A stretch of 64,000 nt of DNA from Litorimonas taeanensis. Lineage in GTDB: Bacteria > Pseudomonadota > Alphaproteobacteria > Caulobacterales > Maricaulaceae. The notes beneath the pieces are model-generated. The model saw nothing but the letters and a program-made list of their open reading frames with translations, did not search any database and was not told the origin of the DNA. The stretch spans positions 399,597-463,596 of the forward strand of contig NZ_RBII01000002.1 of assembly GCF_003634015.1 (NCBI RefSeq). Direction: 5' to 3'. The translations under genes and the position numbers were made by a program. Positions 46,145 through 54,709 of the stretch are shown here, piece by piece (the stretch's first letter is position 1; each line of letters opens with the position of its first letter).

Positions 46145-46262
46145 TGTAAATTCATCCTCTTAAGACCAAACGTGCTGCCTTTGCCGCTTCGCAACACTAA
46201 AGCTCTAATAGAACACGTCATTTCAACTTTACACCTAGGCTAATCTTCGCAAGTTTTAAACT

Positions 46263-46640
46263 ATGGAACACCATATCGCCCAAAAACTTGAATCCATAGA
46301 ATCTCTCGCAAGATTAATGGATAGCCGGTTCAAAATTCCAGGTACATCTTTGGGCCTCGGCATTGATACCCTGATAGGTATAATTCCTGGTATTGGTGAT
46401 ACGGTCAGTTTAGGTGTGGCGGCTTACATCGTACATCAAAGCGCCAAATTAGGCGTCAGTAAACCCAAACTTATACGAATGTCCCTCAATATTTTCATCG
46501 ACTGGCTTATCGGCCTCATCCCTCTTATTGGGGACTTATTTGACTGGGGCTGGAAAGCCAATAACAAAAACGCGGCGATTTTAAGAGAGCATTTAGAAGG
46601 GCAAGATGCGCGCCCAATTACAGAAAAGACACACCTCTAG
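46263..46640 (+). CDS. DUF4112 membrane protein
   Basis: 125 residues beginning with a helical LESIESLARLMDSRF and the family stretch GLGIDTLIGIIPGIGDTVSL, with a second hydrophobic hairpin DWLIGLIPLIGDLFDWGWKANNKNA. Function unknown. It is divergent from purT and its stop overlaps that of the MarR gene by 4 bp. Confidence 0.85.
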   Translation: MEHHIAQKLESIESLARLMDSRFKIPGTSLGLGIDTLIGIIPGIGDTVSLGVAAYIVHQSAKLGVSKPKLIRMSLNIFIDWLIGLIPLIGDLFDWGWKANNKNAAILREHLEGQDARPITEKTHL

Positions 46641-47146
46641 CGTTTTCCTTTGGCCTTTCTCAGCACGAAGGCTGCGCGCTTTTTAATATCATTGATGCGG
46701 TCGACAGTTGTCCCTTCTGGTCGGCGGATCACTGATGAATCTGAGGCCCGCTCTATAGATGACAAGAAGTCATCAAATGAGTCATAGCATAAACGCGCGG
46801 CGGCCTGCCCCTTATCCGTTAAAGAGATCATTTTACTACGACCATCGGCTTCATTTTCTACCGTGGTGACAAATCCGCCGCGAACTAAGATAATAAGAGA
46901 GCGGGTCACTGTCGATGGATCTTGCCTTAACTGATCTGCTAATTCTGATGCAGATATCGCCTCGCGTGATTGGCCAAGCCCCATGACCAAACGGACTTCG
47001 CGAAGTTTAAGATTATAAAGCGCCTTCACGGCTGGCACGACAACCAATTTCAGCACTTCAGTATAATCTTTACTGATTTGCTCAGCCAAAATCATTAGAC
47101 TGTAGTCAGAGTTGTCCTCAGGATATTTCGAATTTGAAAATCGCAC
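46637..47146 (-). CDS. MarR-family transcriptional regulator
   Basis: Winged helix with LREVRLVMGLGQSREAISASELADQL, DPSTVTRSLIILVRGGFV and the wing NEADGRSKMISLTDKG, the MarR pattern. The C-terminal 40 residues are a basic tail. Target and ligand unknown. A palindrome AACCTTAGGTT (47208-47218) lies in its upstream region and could be an operator. Confidence 0.88.
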   Translation of the reverse strand: MRFSNSKYPEDNSDYSLMILAEQISKDYTEVLKLVVVPAVKALYNLKLREVRLVMGLGQSREAISASELADQLRQDPSTVTRSLIILVRGGFVTTVENEADGRSKMISLTDKGQAAARLCYDSFDDFLSSIERASDSSVIRRPEGTTVDRINDIKKRAAFVLRKAKGKR

Positions 47147-47551
47147 GTCTGCCCATATTGATTATTTTTGTTATTCTTTACTTATATCATCTCAACTAAA
47201 CAACCATAACCTTAGGTTGGACGACGGGTTATAAGATGCGCCGATTATCGTAAATAGCTTTACTTTGCAGCCTCTCTCCCACGAAAGGGGAAGAATGACA
47301 GCAAACTCGCCTAAGCTGTGAATGTTACCCTCCGTATTTTGGAGTGTCTTAGGGGTAACCAATAACCGACACCTTTCCGCTTAATGAACACTTGTCGATT
47401 GAAGACTTAGAGCCCCATTTTCCTCATATGCCTTAGATTAAACTGTGACATCCGTTATATTTAGAAAGATTTTCTTCTGTATTCGTTTATACTATAGAAA
47501 CACAACTACGGCGACTGCCGTCAAACGCCTTATTATAAAGACCCTAAGCCT
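47147..47551. other. 405-bp intergenic region, no gene; palindromes
   Basis: No coding frame is credible. It holds AACCTTAGGTT (47208-47218) and a stem-loop GTTACCC-TCC-N7-GGA-N9-GGGTAAC (about 47324-47359) with possible further pairing (CTAAG 47311-47315 with CTTAG 47348-47352). The right end is AT-rich and likely carries the promoter of the receiver gene at 47552. Confidence 0.4.
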
Positions 47552-47971
47552 ATGACTCAGATTGTCTCACTTTTAATTATTGAAGATGATGACTTTGACT
47601 TTGAAATCATGAAGCAAACGCTTTCGACTATGGGTGTGTCTAACCCGCTCATTCGTGCCAAAAATGGTATTGAAGCTTTGAACCTCCTTCGCGGCGAAGA
47701 CGGCCATGCTGCGCTCTCAAAGCCCTATTTGATTTTCTTAGACCTGAACATGCCCAGAATGGGCGGCATGGATGTCTTAAAAGAAATACGAGCCGATAAA
47801 GATTTAGAAAATTCGACAGTGTTTATTTTTACCTCTTCAGAAAGTGATGAGGATATTTTAAATGCCGATAAATATAATGTCGCTGGGTTTATTTTAAAAT
47901 CCGACATTGAAGGCAGTTTACGGGAGGCCGTACAAAGTTTGGGTTTTTCGTGGTGTATCGTCGCAGATTAG
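47552..47971 (+). CDS. stand-alone response regulator receiver (Rcp1-like)
   Basis: A single REC domain: acidic pair IIEDDDFDF, phospho-acceptor Asp in IFLDLNMPRMGG, TS in FTSSESDED and Lys in ILKSD. The pattern with an inserted NGIEALNLLRGEDG resembles the Rcp1/CheY-like group that pairs with bacteriophytochrome-type kinases. No kinase is next to it. Second receiver gene lies 60 bp downstream. Confidence 0.88.
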   Translation: MTQIVSLLIIEDDDFDFEIMKQTLSTMGVSNPLIRAKNGIEALNLLRGEDGHAALSKPYLIFLDLNMPRMGGMDVLKEIRADKDLENSTVFIFTSSESDEDILNADKYNVAGFILKSDIEGSLREAVQSLGFSWCIVAD

Positions 47972-48030
47972 ACTTAACTATCGTGGTGCCTTCACCTTGC
48001 TTCCATATGGATTCGGCCATAGGGTGAGCT

Positions 48031-48408
48031 ATGATTTCGATTTTGCTCATAGATGATGACGAAACTGAATATCATCTTATAAATCAGATGATGCAAGATT
48101 GTTATGGCGGAGCCTTCTCATTGCGCTATGCCAGATCCATCAAAGAAGCCACTGTAACGCTCAAAACACAGACTTTCGACATTATCTTGCTGGATAATAA
48201 CTTACGAGACGGTCAAACGGCCAAAGACAATGTTCCAGCCTTGCGTGATATCGTTGATTCCGTGCCTCTTATCGTAATTTCAGGGGTTATTGATGCCGCC
48301 TATCTGAAAGATAAAACGATTTTGGACGTGTATGATGTTGTCGATAAATACCACCTAAGAGACAAAATCGCCCGCGGCTTATTAAGCGTTTCTGACGAAA
48401 ACCCTTAA
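48031..48408 (+). CDS. stand-alone receiver domain protein
   Basis: REC domain with LLIDDDETE, IILLDNNLRDG (phospho-acceptor Asp), VISG and Lys in VVDKYHLRDK. More diverged than its upstream neighbour, but the key residues remain. No output domain. Probably in one transcript with 47552-47971. Confidence 0.82.
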   Translation: MISILLIDDDETEYHLINQMMQDCYGGAFSLRYARSIKEATVTLKTQTFDIILLDNNLRDGQTAKDNVPALRDIVDSVPLIVISGVIDAAYLKDKTILDVYDVVDKYHLRDKIARGLLSVSDENP

Positions 48409-48441
48409 ATACGATTAGGGGCTTTCACAGCTTGACCGTTC

Positions 48442-48918
48442 TTATGGTGCCGTCGTCTCAATTAAGGGCTTCGCGGCATGAATATTCCAGTATAGGATTG
48501 TCTTTTTTACGAACATTTGTTTCATGTCGCTGTAATTGCCATCGGCAATGGCTACTCGAACCATGGCTGTAATCACATCTAGCTTGTGCGGCAGAAACTT
48601 TATCTCTTTCAAAATTTCTAAAAGCACTGTGTCATACTCAAGACTATCAACCATTTCTATCAATGATGTCTTATTCAAACTAATCCAGTCTTGAATCATA
48701 CGGTGGGTGACGACAAGCTTTGGGTCGATAACAATGGCCAGTTCCCGTAAAGCCTTTACATAGGCATCAACCGATTCCGGGACAACTTTCTTATCCGCAA
48801 CGACGACAAGGCCTAAAAGCCGAAATAGATACTTCCAATGGGAAGGACCAAATTCTGTGCTGGGCTTTTTTGCGCGCACAATGTGTTTGTCTAAGTCTTT
48901 ATCTAATATAAGAGTCAT
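48442..48918 (-). CDS. TerB-like helical protein
   Basis: An all-helical protein whose LLGLVVVADKKVVPESVDAYVKAL and VITAMVRVAIADGNYSDMKQMFV fit the TerB (tellurite-resistance B-like) repeat, in which an Asp-Gly-x-x-x-x-x-E pattern recurs. The start at 48918 (MTLILDK) is preferred to 48969. Function unknown and no other ter gene is near. Convergent with the receiver gene. The family call is moderate. Confidence 0.6.
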   Translation of the reverse strand: MTLILDKDLDKHIVRAKKPSTEFGPSHWKYLFRLLGLVVVADKKVVPESVDAYVKALRELAIVIDPKLVVTHRMIQDWISLNKTSLIEMVDSLEYDTVLLEILKEIKFLPHKLDVITAMVRVAIADGNYSDMKQMFVKKTILYWNIHAAKPLIETTAP

Positions 48919-49045
48919 CTTCGGCCTCACAGAAGGAAAATATGACGAATTATTCTTAACAAATTCCAAATTTACATGGTTAATGCATATAGGGTACCCT
49001 GCCCCTCGCTTTTACAAGACTCTTTAAACCACCCAAAGTAGAAAA

Positions 49046-49243
49046 TTAAAATCAAGCACTGTAAAATAGTGCATTTTAACAGTTTGTGAATACTAGATGA
49101 CCCAAAATGAACCAATTAGTTAACGCAAATTAAGATATAGATTTTTGCTGAAAACCCCCATTATTGTGGATAATTTGACGTGATTCGCCAGGAGAAGAGG
49201 AATTTACCCACAACTACAAGGTTTATTCACAGAGTTATTCACA
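49046..49243. other. cluster of DnaA boxes with AT-rich palindrome: origin-like or DnaA-titration site
   Basis: Within 79 bp are three perfect DnaA boxes (TTATNCACA): 49165-49173 on the minus strand, 49223-49231 and 49235-49243 on the plus strand, 12 bp apart, plus TTACCCACA with one mismatch at 49204-49212. To the left is an AT-rich stretch with the interrupted palindrome TTAAAAT-N3-GCACT-N7-AGTGC-ATTTTAA (49046-49079). TTAA-N6-TTAA (about 49121-49134) resembles a CtrA site with spacing one short. A ParB-domain gene starts 100 bp to the right. Confidence 0.65.
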
Positions 49244-49343
49244 GAAAACATGCATGCGCCGTTCATGTTTAGCCCTTTACTAGAGAATGGACAGTCAAAT
49301 GACCGTCGAAACAACTTTAGACGACGGCTATGGGAGTTGAATA

Positions 49344-50078
49344 ATGATTAATGCGACGACTTTGTTACCTTTAAAGTCTTTGACAGCTGAGACATCAATT
49401 ACCTTATTTAAAAGCAAACCCCGCACAGACATTAAAGAACTGATCGCGAGCATCTCAACAGATGGGCTTTTTAATCCTCTTATTGTTATAAAGAAAAAGA
49501 ACAAATATGAAGTTCTCGACGGGAAAAAACGCCTACGTGCCCTCAAAGCGCTTGCTAAATCCCCACGGTTCACACGCGCTTTACACAAAATTCCTTGCGT
49601 CATAACAGAGGTCGACGCCTTACAAGTCGAGGCATTGCAACCATCACGGCCAAGCCTCATGCGCGAGGCAGAATTAGCTCACGCCGTTCTAAGTGACATC
49701 AATATGCATAAGCCATGGGATAAAATTGCAAAACGGTTTGATTGCGACATCAAACTCGTGAGCGATATATCAACACTTCCACGGTTGAACCCAAAAGTCT
49801 TAAAGTGCTTCAATGATGCAGCTATAAATTTGGATCAAGCCGCTGCTCTGGCCACCATTCCAAATCCAAAGGCGCAATGGGAGCTCTTGCTTCAACTCGG
49901 GCCTTTTGTGTCTAATTCTAAAATAATTGAGGCCATTAAATCAGGAGAGACTGTCATCGAACTTCCTGATGATAATATCTTGATTGTGCCTTCCCGTAAT
50001 CCTGAACCTGATTCAAACTTTGGTAGATCCAATTCAGTGCTCCAAGATGAGGCTTTCACGCAACCTCTTGCAGCCTGA
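49344..50078 (+). CDS. lone ParB/Spo0J-domain protein
   Basis: The N-terminal ParB-like domain (about 20-95) has RTDIKELIASISTDGLFNPLIV, YEVLDGKKRLRALKAL and the helix-turn-helix part LMREAELAHAVLSDINMHKPWDKIAKRFDCD, more like plasmid RepB/ParB or KorB proteins than chromosomal ParB; the Gly-Glu-Arg-Arg box reads DGKKRLRA. C-terminus is short. No parA is adjacent. With the DnaA-box cluster just upstream, roles in replication control or a plasmid remnant are possible. Moderate confidence in family. Confidence 0.7.
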   Translation: MINATTLLPLKSLTAETSITLFKSKPRTDIKELIASISTDGLFNPLIVIKKKNKYEVLDGKKRLRALKALAKSPRFTRALHKIPCVITEVDALQVEALQPSRPSLMREAELAHAVLSDINMHKPWDKIAKRFDCDIKLVSDISTLPRLNPKVLKCFNDAAINLDQAAALATIPNPKAQWELLLQLGPFVSNSKIIEAIKSGETVIELPDDNILIVPSRNPEPDSNFGRSNSVLQDEAFTQPLAA

Positions 50079-50174
50079 CCCTTACCTTTTGAGGGCTTTC
50101 CCACCCCCCTCAAAAGGCCTTCTGCCGAACCCCTGCGTGTTGTAACTTCCCTTACATCTCAGCACGCAACCAAA

Positions 50175-50202
50175 AAGGCCGGAACACCCGAGTTCCGGCC
50201 TT
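50175..50202 (+). terminator. terminator after the ParB-domain gene
   Basis: AAGGCCGGAAC (50175-50185) pairs with GTTCCGGCCTT (50192-50202); TATATTGTTTGG follows. About 97 bp after the stop. Confidence 0.8.
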
Positions 50203-50316
50203 ATATTGTTTGGGGTTTGTACGACTGTTTCTTACGCGCTTGACTTCACCCACACCATGTCAAAGTCATCCCTCGAAATGAGACTATGATTCAGTGTAAA
50301 TTTATGAGTGAGAGCA

Positions 50317-50346
50317 CTCCCTGAAGCCATACTCTCTGAAGCCATA
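50317..50346. repeat. 2 x 15-bp tandem repeat
   Basis: CTCCCTGAAGCCATA followed by CTCTCTGAAGCCATA in the gap between the ParB gene and the small membrane genes. A 16-bp-period pair of GCATAGGGTGA lies at 50476 and 50492. No gene is seen in 50079-50378 apart from the terminator and this repeat. Confidence 0.85.
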
Positions 50347-50378
50347 TTACTTAGATATGAGGAGTTTGGCATGCCAAC

Positions 50379-50495
50379 CTAGAGAGTATGAAGCCCTAAA
50401 GCGGCAAGCATTGCCAATATCACCGTTCCAAAAACGATGCAGGCAACAACCGCCCTTTGCTGTTTATCATAATCAGCATAGGGTGAATGCGGCAT
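50379..50495 (-). CDS. possible 38-residue single-pass membrane protein
   Basis: A short frame with MPHSPYADYDKQQR then a hydrophobic helix VVACIVFGTVILAMLAALGL. It follows the 57-residue gene on the same strand by 71 bp. The frame can open at 50642, but that part overlaps the real gene at 50567-50740 in another phase. No firm evidence beyond shape. Confidence 0.25.
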   Translation of the reverse strand: MPHSPYADYDKQQRAVVACIVFGTVILAMLAALGLHTL

Positions 50496-50566
50496 AGGGT
50501 GAGAGGGTTTCGAATATGTTATTCCAAACCTCTCACCCGACAGCGTATTGTTTTCTTGAGTCAAAC

Positions 50567-50740
50567 CTAAGCCGACTTTGGCCCAATAAAGAACCATACG
50601 ACCAGCCCTACAATTGGGAAGAGTAGAACAAATAACGTCCATAAAATCTTACTAAGGCCTGACGCGCCTGATCCTAAAATATTTAGGATGGCCCAAATCG
50701 CGACGACCAAATGAATTAAACCTAATAATCCTTCTAACAT
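50567..50740 (-). CDS. 57-residue two-helix membrane protein, PLDc_N-like
   Basis: Reads MLEGLLGLIHLVVAIW, AILNILGSG, then KILWTLFVLLFPIVGLVVWFFIGPK, the pattern of the short PLDc_N (cardiolipin-synthase N-terminal-like) proteins: two membrane helices with the WxFIGPK end. Function unknown. A GGAAC-N16-CGTT promoter sits 75-99 bp upstream, so it is probably under the EcfG general stress sigma factor, and GGAGAG lies just before the start. It is below 60 residues and easily missed. Confidence 0.75.
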   Translation of the reverse strand: MLEGLLGLIHLVVAIWAILNILGSGASGLSKILWTLFVLLFPIVGLVVWFFIGPKSA

Positions 50741-50814
50741 AAATCTCTCCGTGTTCTATTCATGCGCAATTATTCACGCATGAGGGGTGGTGTATTTTTA
50801 TTGACACAGTGAAC

Positions 50815-50839
50815 AACGGACGATTGCGGTTAGCGTTCC
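50815..50839 (-). promoter_or_regulatory. EcfG-type stress promoter for the 57-residue protein gene
   Basis: On the minus strand GGAAC (50835-50839), exactly 16 bases, CGTT (50815-50818), the alphaproteobacterial EcfG consensus. Confidence 0.75.
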
Positions 50840-50907
50840 AAAATAAATAGGCCTCTTAACTCAGAGGCTTATGCGGAAGCTATCAATTAAATTAAATTAA
50901 ATATTCA

Positions 50908-50932
50908 GGAACGCTTTATCCTCCGGGGAGTT
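50908..50932 (+). promoter_or_regulatory. EcfG-type stress promoter for the secreted 162-residue protein gene
   Basis: GGAAC (50908-50912), 16 bases, AGTT (50929-50932), one mismatch to the EcfG -10. With the opposite box at 50815-50839 it makes a divergent stress locus with 68 bp between the -35 boxes. Confidence 0.6.
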
Positions 50933-50966
50933 TAATTTCTACAACAACACTAGAGAAGATATAACA

Positions 50967-51455
50967 ATGTTTAAGTCCATAACCACAATGAGCCTTCTAA
51001 TGGTTATAATCACCTTTTGTGTAACCAGTATTATACAAGGCGAGCAAAACTTAGCCTTTGCTGACAACCAACCATCCACCCCTGAACGCCTTGATGTCAA
51101 ATTAGATGAAAGCGTGGAGTTTTCAGAGAGTTGCTCGCAAATCGATTTAGATATTTATTTCCACGATCAATATGTCACCATGCATTCAGCGGAAGCGATG
51201 AACGACACCGTGGAAAGAGCAAAAGACTGTAATGTAGAGACTATTCTTGTTACATTTATTGAGACGGCTGACGCACCAAATCCGGCTGTTAAAACTGAGT
51301 TAATGGCCTATCTGGAAGCCTTAGAGGTCGCGCATTTAACAGAAACTCATACGCTTCAAAGAGAAGAAGATACGCGCAGTTTAAATGGACATGCTGCGAC
51401 GCTCTCTTTTGTCATGCCAGATCTCGTCGATATGGCAGAGGCAGGGCAGTCTTAA
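50967..51455 (+). CDS. secreted protein, unknown function, probably stress-induced
   Basis: 162 residues. An N-terminal signal peptide (hydrophobic residues 7-23, cut near AFADN). The mature part is acidic with two cysteines (SCSQ and DCNV) that could pair. No family recognised. The EcfG-type promoter just upstream suggests a periplasmic stress role. Convergent with the SDR gene, 19 bp between stops. Confidence 0.65.
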   Translation: MFKSITTMSLLMVIITFCVTSIIQGEQNLAFADNQPSTPERLDVKLDESVEFSESCSQIDLDIYFHDQYVTMHSAEAMNDTVERAKDCNVETILVTFIETADAPNPAVKTELMAYLEALEVAHLTETHTLQREEDTRSLNGHAATLSFVMPDLVDMAEAGQS

Positions 51456-51474
51456 ACGCTACCCTGCGCAAGGT

Positions 51475-52308
51475 CTATAAATCTTTAAGCTCTTCCAAGC
51501 ACGCATCATAATCCGCGAGAACAGATTTGTGGCGCTCAACAAGACTCTGCCGAGCAGAGGCATCATTAAAGACATAAAGACGATTAGCCTCAATACTCTG
51601 ACCACATAAAGCCGCATACCTGTCTGGGCTCATGCCATTTTCTATCAAGTCTTTAACAGCCATATAGGATGATGATGTTTTAAAACGCTCTCGGGTCTTG
51701 TCACCCATAGGGCTTTTATCTGCGGTATTGTGTATGTTGGACTGCACCCAAGTTGGGCAAAGACATGATACACCAATATTTACAGACTTTAATTCGTGAA
51801 ATAACGCTTCTGAATAACCAACAACCCCAAATTTCGTTGCAAAATACGGTCCCATTCCCACGGTGGCGATATGGCCGGCCATAGAGGCCGTGTTCACGAC
51901 ATGCCCCCCTTCACCATGAGAAAGAATTAGCGGAATAAATATCTCGCAGCCATAAGCTACGCCCATCATATTGATGTCATTAATCCAGCGCCAATCTTGA
52001 GGATATATCTGACCGGGGCGCCCAGCAAGGCTTACCCCCGCATTATTCACGACGATATGTACCTTACCGAATTTCCGAATAGTTTCATCTGCGGCCGCTT
52101 TTATAGAATCATATTCGGCTACATCACACACAATATGAGCGATCGCATCACCGCCGCCCAATTCTTCGCGCGCGGCGAGCAACCCTTTTTCATCGATATC
52201 CGCCATCATGACTTTGGCGCCTTTTTCCAAAAACATCTTGCACAATGACAAACCAATGCCTGAGGCAGCGCCTGTCACAAAGGCGATCTTGTTATTCATA
52301 TCTGTCAT
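51475..52308 (-). CDS. short-chain dehydrogenase/reductase
   Basis: Cofactor motif TGAASGIGLSLCK (residues 11-23), NNAGVS, and catalytic Ser in NTASMAGHIA with YFATK (Tyr-x3-Lys). D in ADIDEKG suggests NAD preference. Substrate is unknown; the C-terminal end differs from well-known enzymes. Single gene, no operon partner. Confidence 0.9.
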   Translation of the reverse strand: MTDMNNKIAFVTGAASGIGLSLCKMFLEKGAKVMMADIDEKGLLAAREELGGGDAIAHIVCDVAEYDSIKAAADETIRKFGKVHIVVNNAGVSLAGRPGQIYPQDWRWINDINMMGVAYGCEIFIPLILSHGEGGHVVNTASMAGHIATVGMGPYFATKFGVVGYSEALFHELKSVNIGVSCLCPTWVQSNIHNTADKSPMGDKTRERFKTSSSYMAVKDLIENGMSPDRYAALCGQSIEANRLYVFNDASARQSLVERHKSVLADYDACLEELKDL

Positions 52309-52489
52309 TTCACAATCCTATAGTTCAAGTGTAGCTCTTTATTCCACGAGCGATGTTTTGCAAAAGAAGTCAATAGTCGTTATTAAATGCAAACAATGCA
52401 GGTCTGCGTTTCAACATATTTTACAGTTCTTTAAACTCAATATGGGAACATAAAGCCTCGGGATTCATTATCTCCATATGGACGACTTA

Positions 52490-52834
52490 ATGAAAATATT
52501 TTTAGCAGAAGACGAAGCCATTATTGCGCTTAGCCTCCAGATGGACCTCGAAGACATGGGTGCCGAAGTAGTCGGCCCTTTTCTGTCTCTTGAAGCCTGC
52601 ATGAAATCAATAGACAAAGTGAAATTCGATGCCGCTATATTGGACATCGATTTGAATGGCCGTGAAGTTTTTCCTATCGCTAAGAAAATGGCGGCGCAAA
52701 ACATCCCATTTGTGTTCCATACGGGACGAAGACATGCTGAAACTGTCTCTAAAAAGTTTCCAAAAGCAAAAGTGTTCACAAAACCTAGTTCGCCAAAGCG
52801 CATGTATATGGCCTTACAGGAAATGACGGGCTAA
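52490..52834 (+). CDS. stand-alone receiver domain protein
   Basis: REC domain: LAEDEAII, phospho-acceptor Asp in AILDIDLNG, T in HTGRR, Lys in FTKPS. Resembles short REC regulators of alphaproteobacterial stress and light pathways, such as LovR; the match is not close enough to name it. GGAAC-N16-CATT at about 52445-52469 could be a weak EcfG promoter. The ATG at 52490 (MKIFLAED) is chosen; 52478 is possible. Confidence 0.82.
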   Translation: MKIFLAEDEAIIALSLQMDLEDMGAEVVGPFLSLEACMKSIDKVKFDAAILDIDLNGREVFPIAKKMAAQNIPFVFHTGRRHAETVSKKFPKAKVFTKPSSPKRMYMALQEMTG

Positions 52835-52903
52835 ACTCGAATTTCCTATTTGCCCTGTGCCTGAGAGCACAGTACACCTTAGCCTCTTGATGAAGGCTTT
52901 TTT

Positions 52904-54706
52904 ATGCGGTTACTTTCCACCTTATTTCTCGGAACAATACTGAGCAGTGGGCTTGTCGCCTGCTCTAACACATCGAAAGCCCCGCCAGCTCAAGACCCAA
53001 TAGAATTAATTTCTCAAACGCCCGCCTTGGCCTCAGGTATGGTGGCGGCGGCAAATCCGCTAGCCACCCAAGCTGGTATAGAGATATTAAATGCCGGCGG
53101 GTCAGCCATTGATGCGGCTATTGCCGTTCAGACAGTTTTAGGCCTTGTAGAGCCCCAAAGTTCAGGCCTGGGCGGAGGCGCGTTTATGGTCGTTTATGAT
53201 CCTGAAACGGCCAAGGTCTGGAATTATAACGGGCGGGAAACGGCCCCTAGCAATATTACAGATGAACTCTTTCTTGATCCCAATACGGGGGCCCCATTAC
53301 GTTACTTTGAAGGTATTGCCTCTGGGCGTTCGACTGGTGTGCCTGGCGCGATGGTTATGCTGCACAAAGCCTATGAAGATTACGGAAAACTGCCTTGGGG
53401 CGAGCAAATGGAGCCAGCCATTCAATTAGCCGAAGAGGGTTTCAAAGTAAGCCCTCGGATGGCTAGTCTTGTCAAACGCATGAGCGGCTATGTCCTTGCA
53501 AATGATACAGAGGCCAGAGATTATTTTTTCCTAGAGGACGGTAAACCCATAACCGAGGGTTTCGTTCGAGATAACAAACCTTATGCCGAGACCCTTTACG
53601 CTCTGCAGGAAAATCCGCGTGCGCTTGTCGAAGGCCCTATAGCGGAAGCCATCATTGCTAAGACACAAGCACCCCCCCTAGCAGGCACGCTTACATTAGA
53701 AGACATGGCCGCTTATCAAGCACAAAAAACCGAGGCCGTTTGCAGCCAGTATCGTGATCATATTTTATGCGGCGCGCAGCCCCCAGCCTCTGGCCCCATA
53801 GCGGTTATGTCTATTCTTGGGGTGTTGGAAAACTACGACATGAAGGCACTAGGGCCATCAGCAGATGGCTGGCATGTTTTTGCTGAAGCCTCTGCGCTCT
53901 CTTATGCTGACCGCGATAAATATGTGGCTGACCCCGATTTTGTCGAAGTTCCTACTAAAGCCATGCTGAACAAGGATTACTTGAAAAGCCGCGCCGCCCT
54001 TATCCAAACGCAAACTGCCCTAACCGATATTCAGGCTGGAAACCCTGTCGATTTTATACGAGGCCAAGATGCCACGCCCGACAGCCCAGGGACCTCTCAT
54101 TTTACAATTGTTGATAAAACGGGTCTTACTGTTTCTATGACAACAACCGTTGAAGCGCCCTTTGGCAGCCAACGCATGACCCATGGTTTTATGCTCAACA
54201 ACCAACTGACTGATTTCTCGTTCCGGCCTGTTGATGCCGCCGGAAAGCCGATTGCCAATGCGCCCGCACCGCGAAAACGCCCACGTAGTTCTATGGCGCC
54301 AATGATAGTCTTTAATCCGCAAGGTGAGTTCTTATTTACGACAGGATCTCCGGGAGGAAATTCAATTATTGCTTATACGGCCAAATCAATTGTCGGAATG
54401 ATAGATTGGGGCCTGACACCGCAAGACGCTATTGAGCTCCCCAATGTGATTTCTCGCAATGGACGCGTCCGACTCGAATCGCAGGATCTCAAGTCGGAAG
54501 AGACAGACGAAATTGACCGCGGCGCTGGTGCGGTCGAATTCGGATTGCCGAATGACATCGTCAGCGCACTCGAAGAAAAGGGTCATCAAGTCGTACGGTC
54601 TAAGGGCGAGATTTCAGGCTTGCACATTATTTACCGTCAAGCCGATGGAACATTAATTGGGGGCGCGGACCCTAGGCGTGAAGGCATCGCTCTTCCCGCC
54701 GAATAA
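52904..54706 (+). CDS. ggt: gamma-glutamyltranspeptidase lipoprotein
   Basis: Lipoprotein signal with lipobox GLVAC (Cys20), so an outer-membrane- or periplasm-anchored form. Mature enzyme self-cleaves before Thr397 in PGTSHF; large subunit motifs SGLGGGAFMV, small subunit NNQLTDF and GSPGGNSI. It transfers or hydrolyses gamma-glutamyl groups of glutathione. Length 600 normal. Ends 3 bp from the opposite histidine kinase gene. Confidence 0.93.
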   Translation: MRLLSTLFLGTILSSGLVACSNTSKAPPAQDPIELISQTPALASGMVAAANPLATQAGIEILNAGGSAIDAAIAVQTVLGLVEPQSSGLGGGAFMVVYDPETAKVWNYNGRETAPSNITDELFLDPNTGAPLRYFEGIASGRSTGVPGAMVMLHKAYEDYGKLPWGEQMEPAIQLAEEGFKVSPRMASLVKRMSGYVLANDTEARDYFFLEDGKPITEGFVRDNKPYAETLYALQENPRALVEGPIAEAIIAKTQAPPLAGTLTLEDMAAYQAQKTEAVCSQYRDHILCGAQPPASGPIAVMSILGVLENYDMKALGPSADGWHVFAEASALSYADRDKYVADPDFVEVPTKAMLNKDYLKSRAALIQTQTALTDIQAGNPVDFIRGQDATPDSPGTSHFTIVDKTGLTVSMTTTVEAPFGSQRMTHGFMLNNQLTDFSFRPVDAAGKPIANAPAPRKRPRSSMAPMIVFNPQGEFLFTTGSPGGNSIIAYTAKSIVGMIDWGLTPQDAIELPNVISRNGRVRLESQDLKSEETDEIDRGAGAVEFGLPNDIVSALEEKGHQVVRSKGEISGLHIIYRQADGTLIGGADPRREGIALPAE

Positions 54707-54709
54707 CAC

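Noticed and set aside
50499-50642. N-terminal part of a longer 87-codon frame
   Set aside because: It overlaps the well-supported 57-residue gene in another phase; only the end from 50495 could be real.
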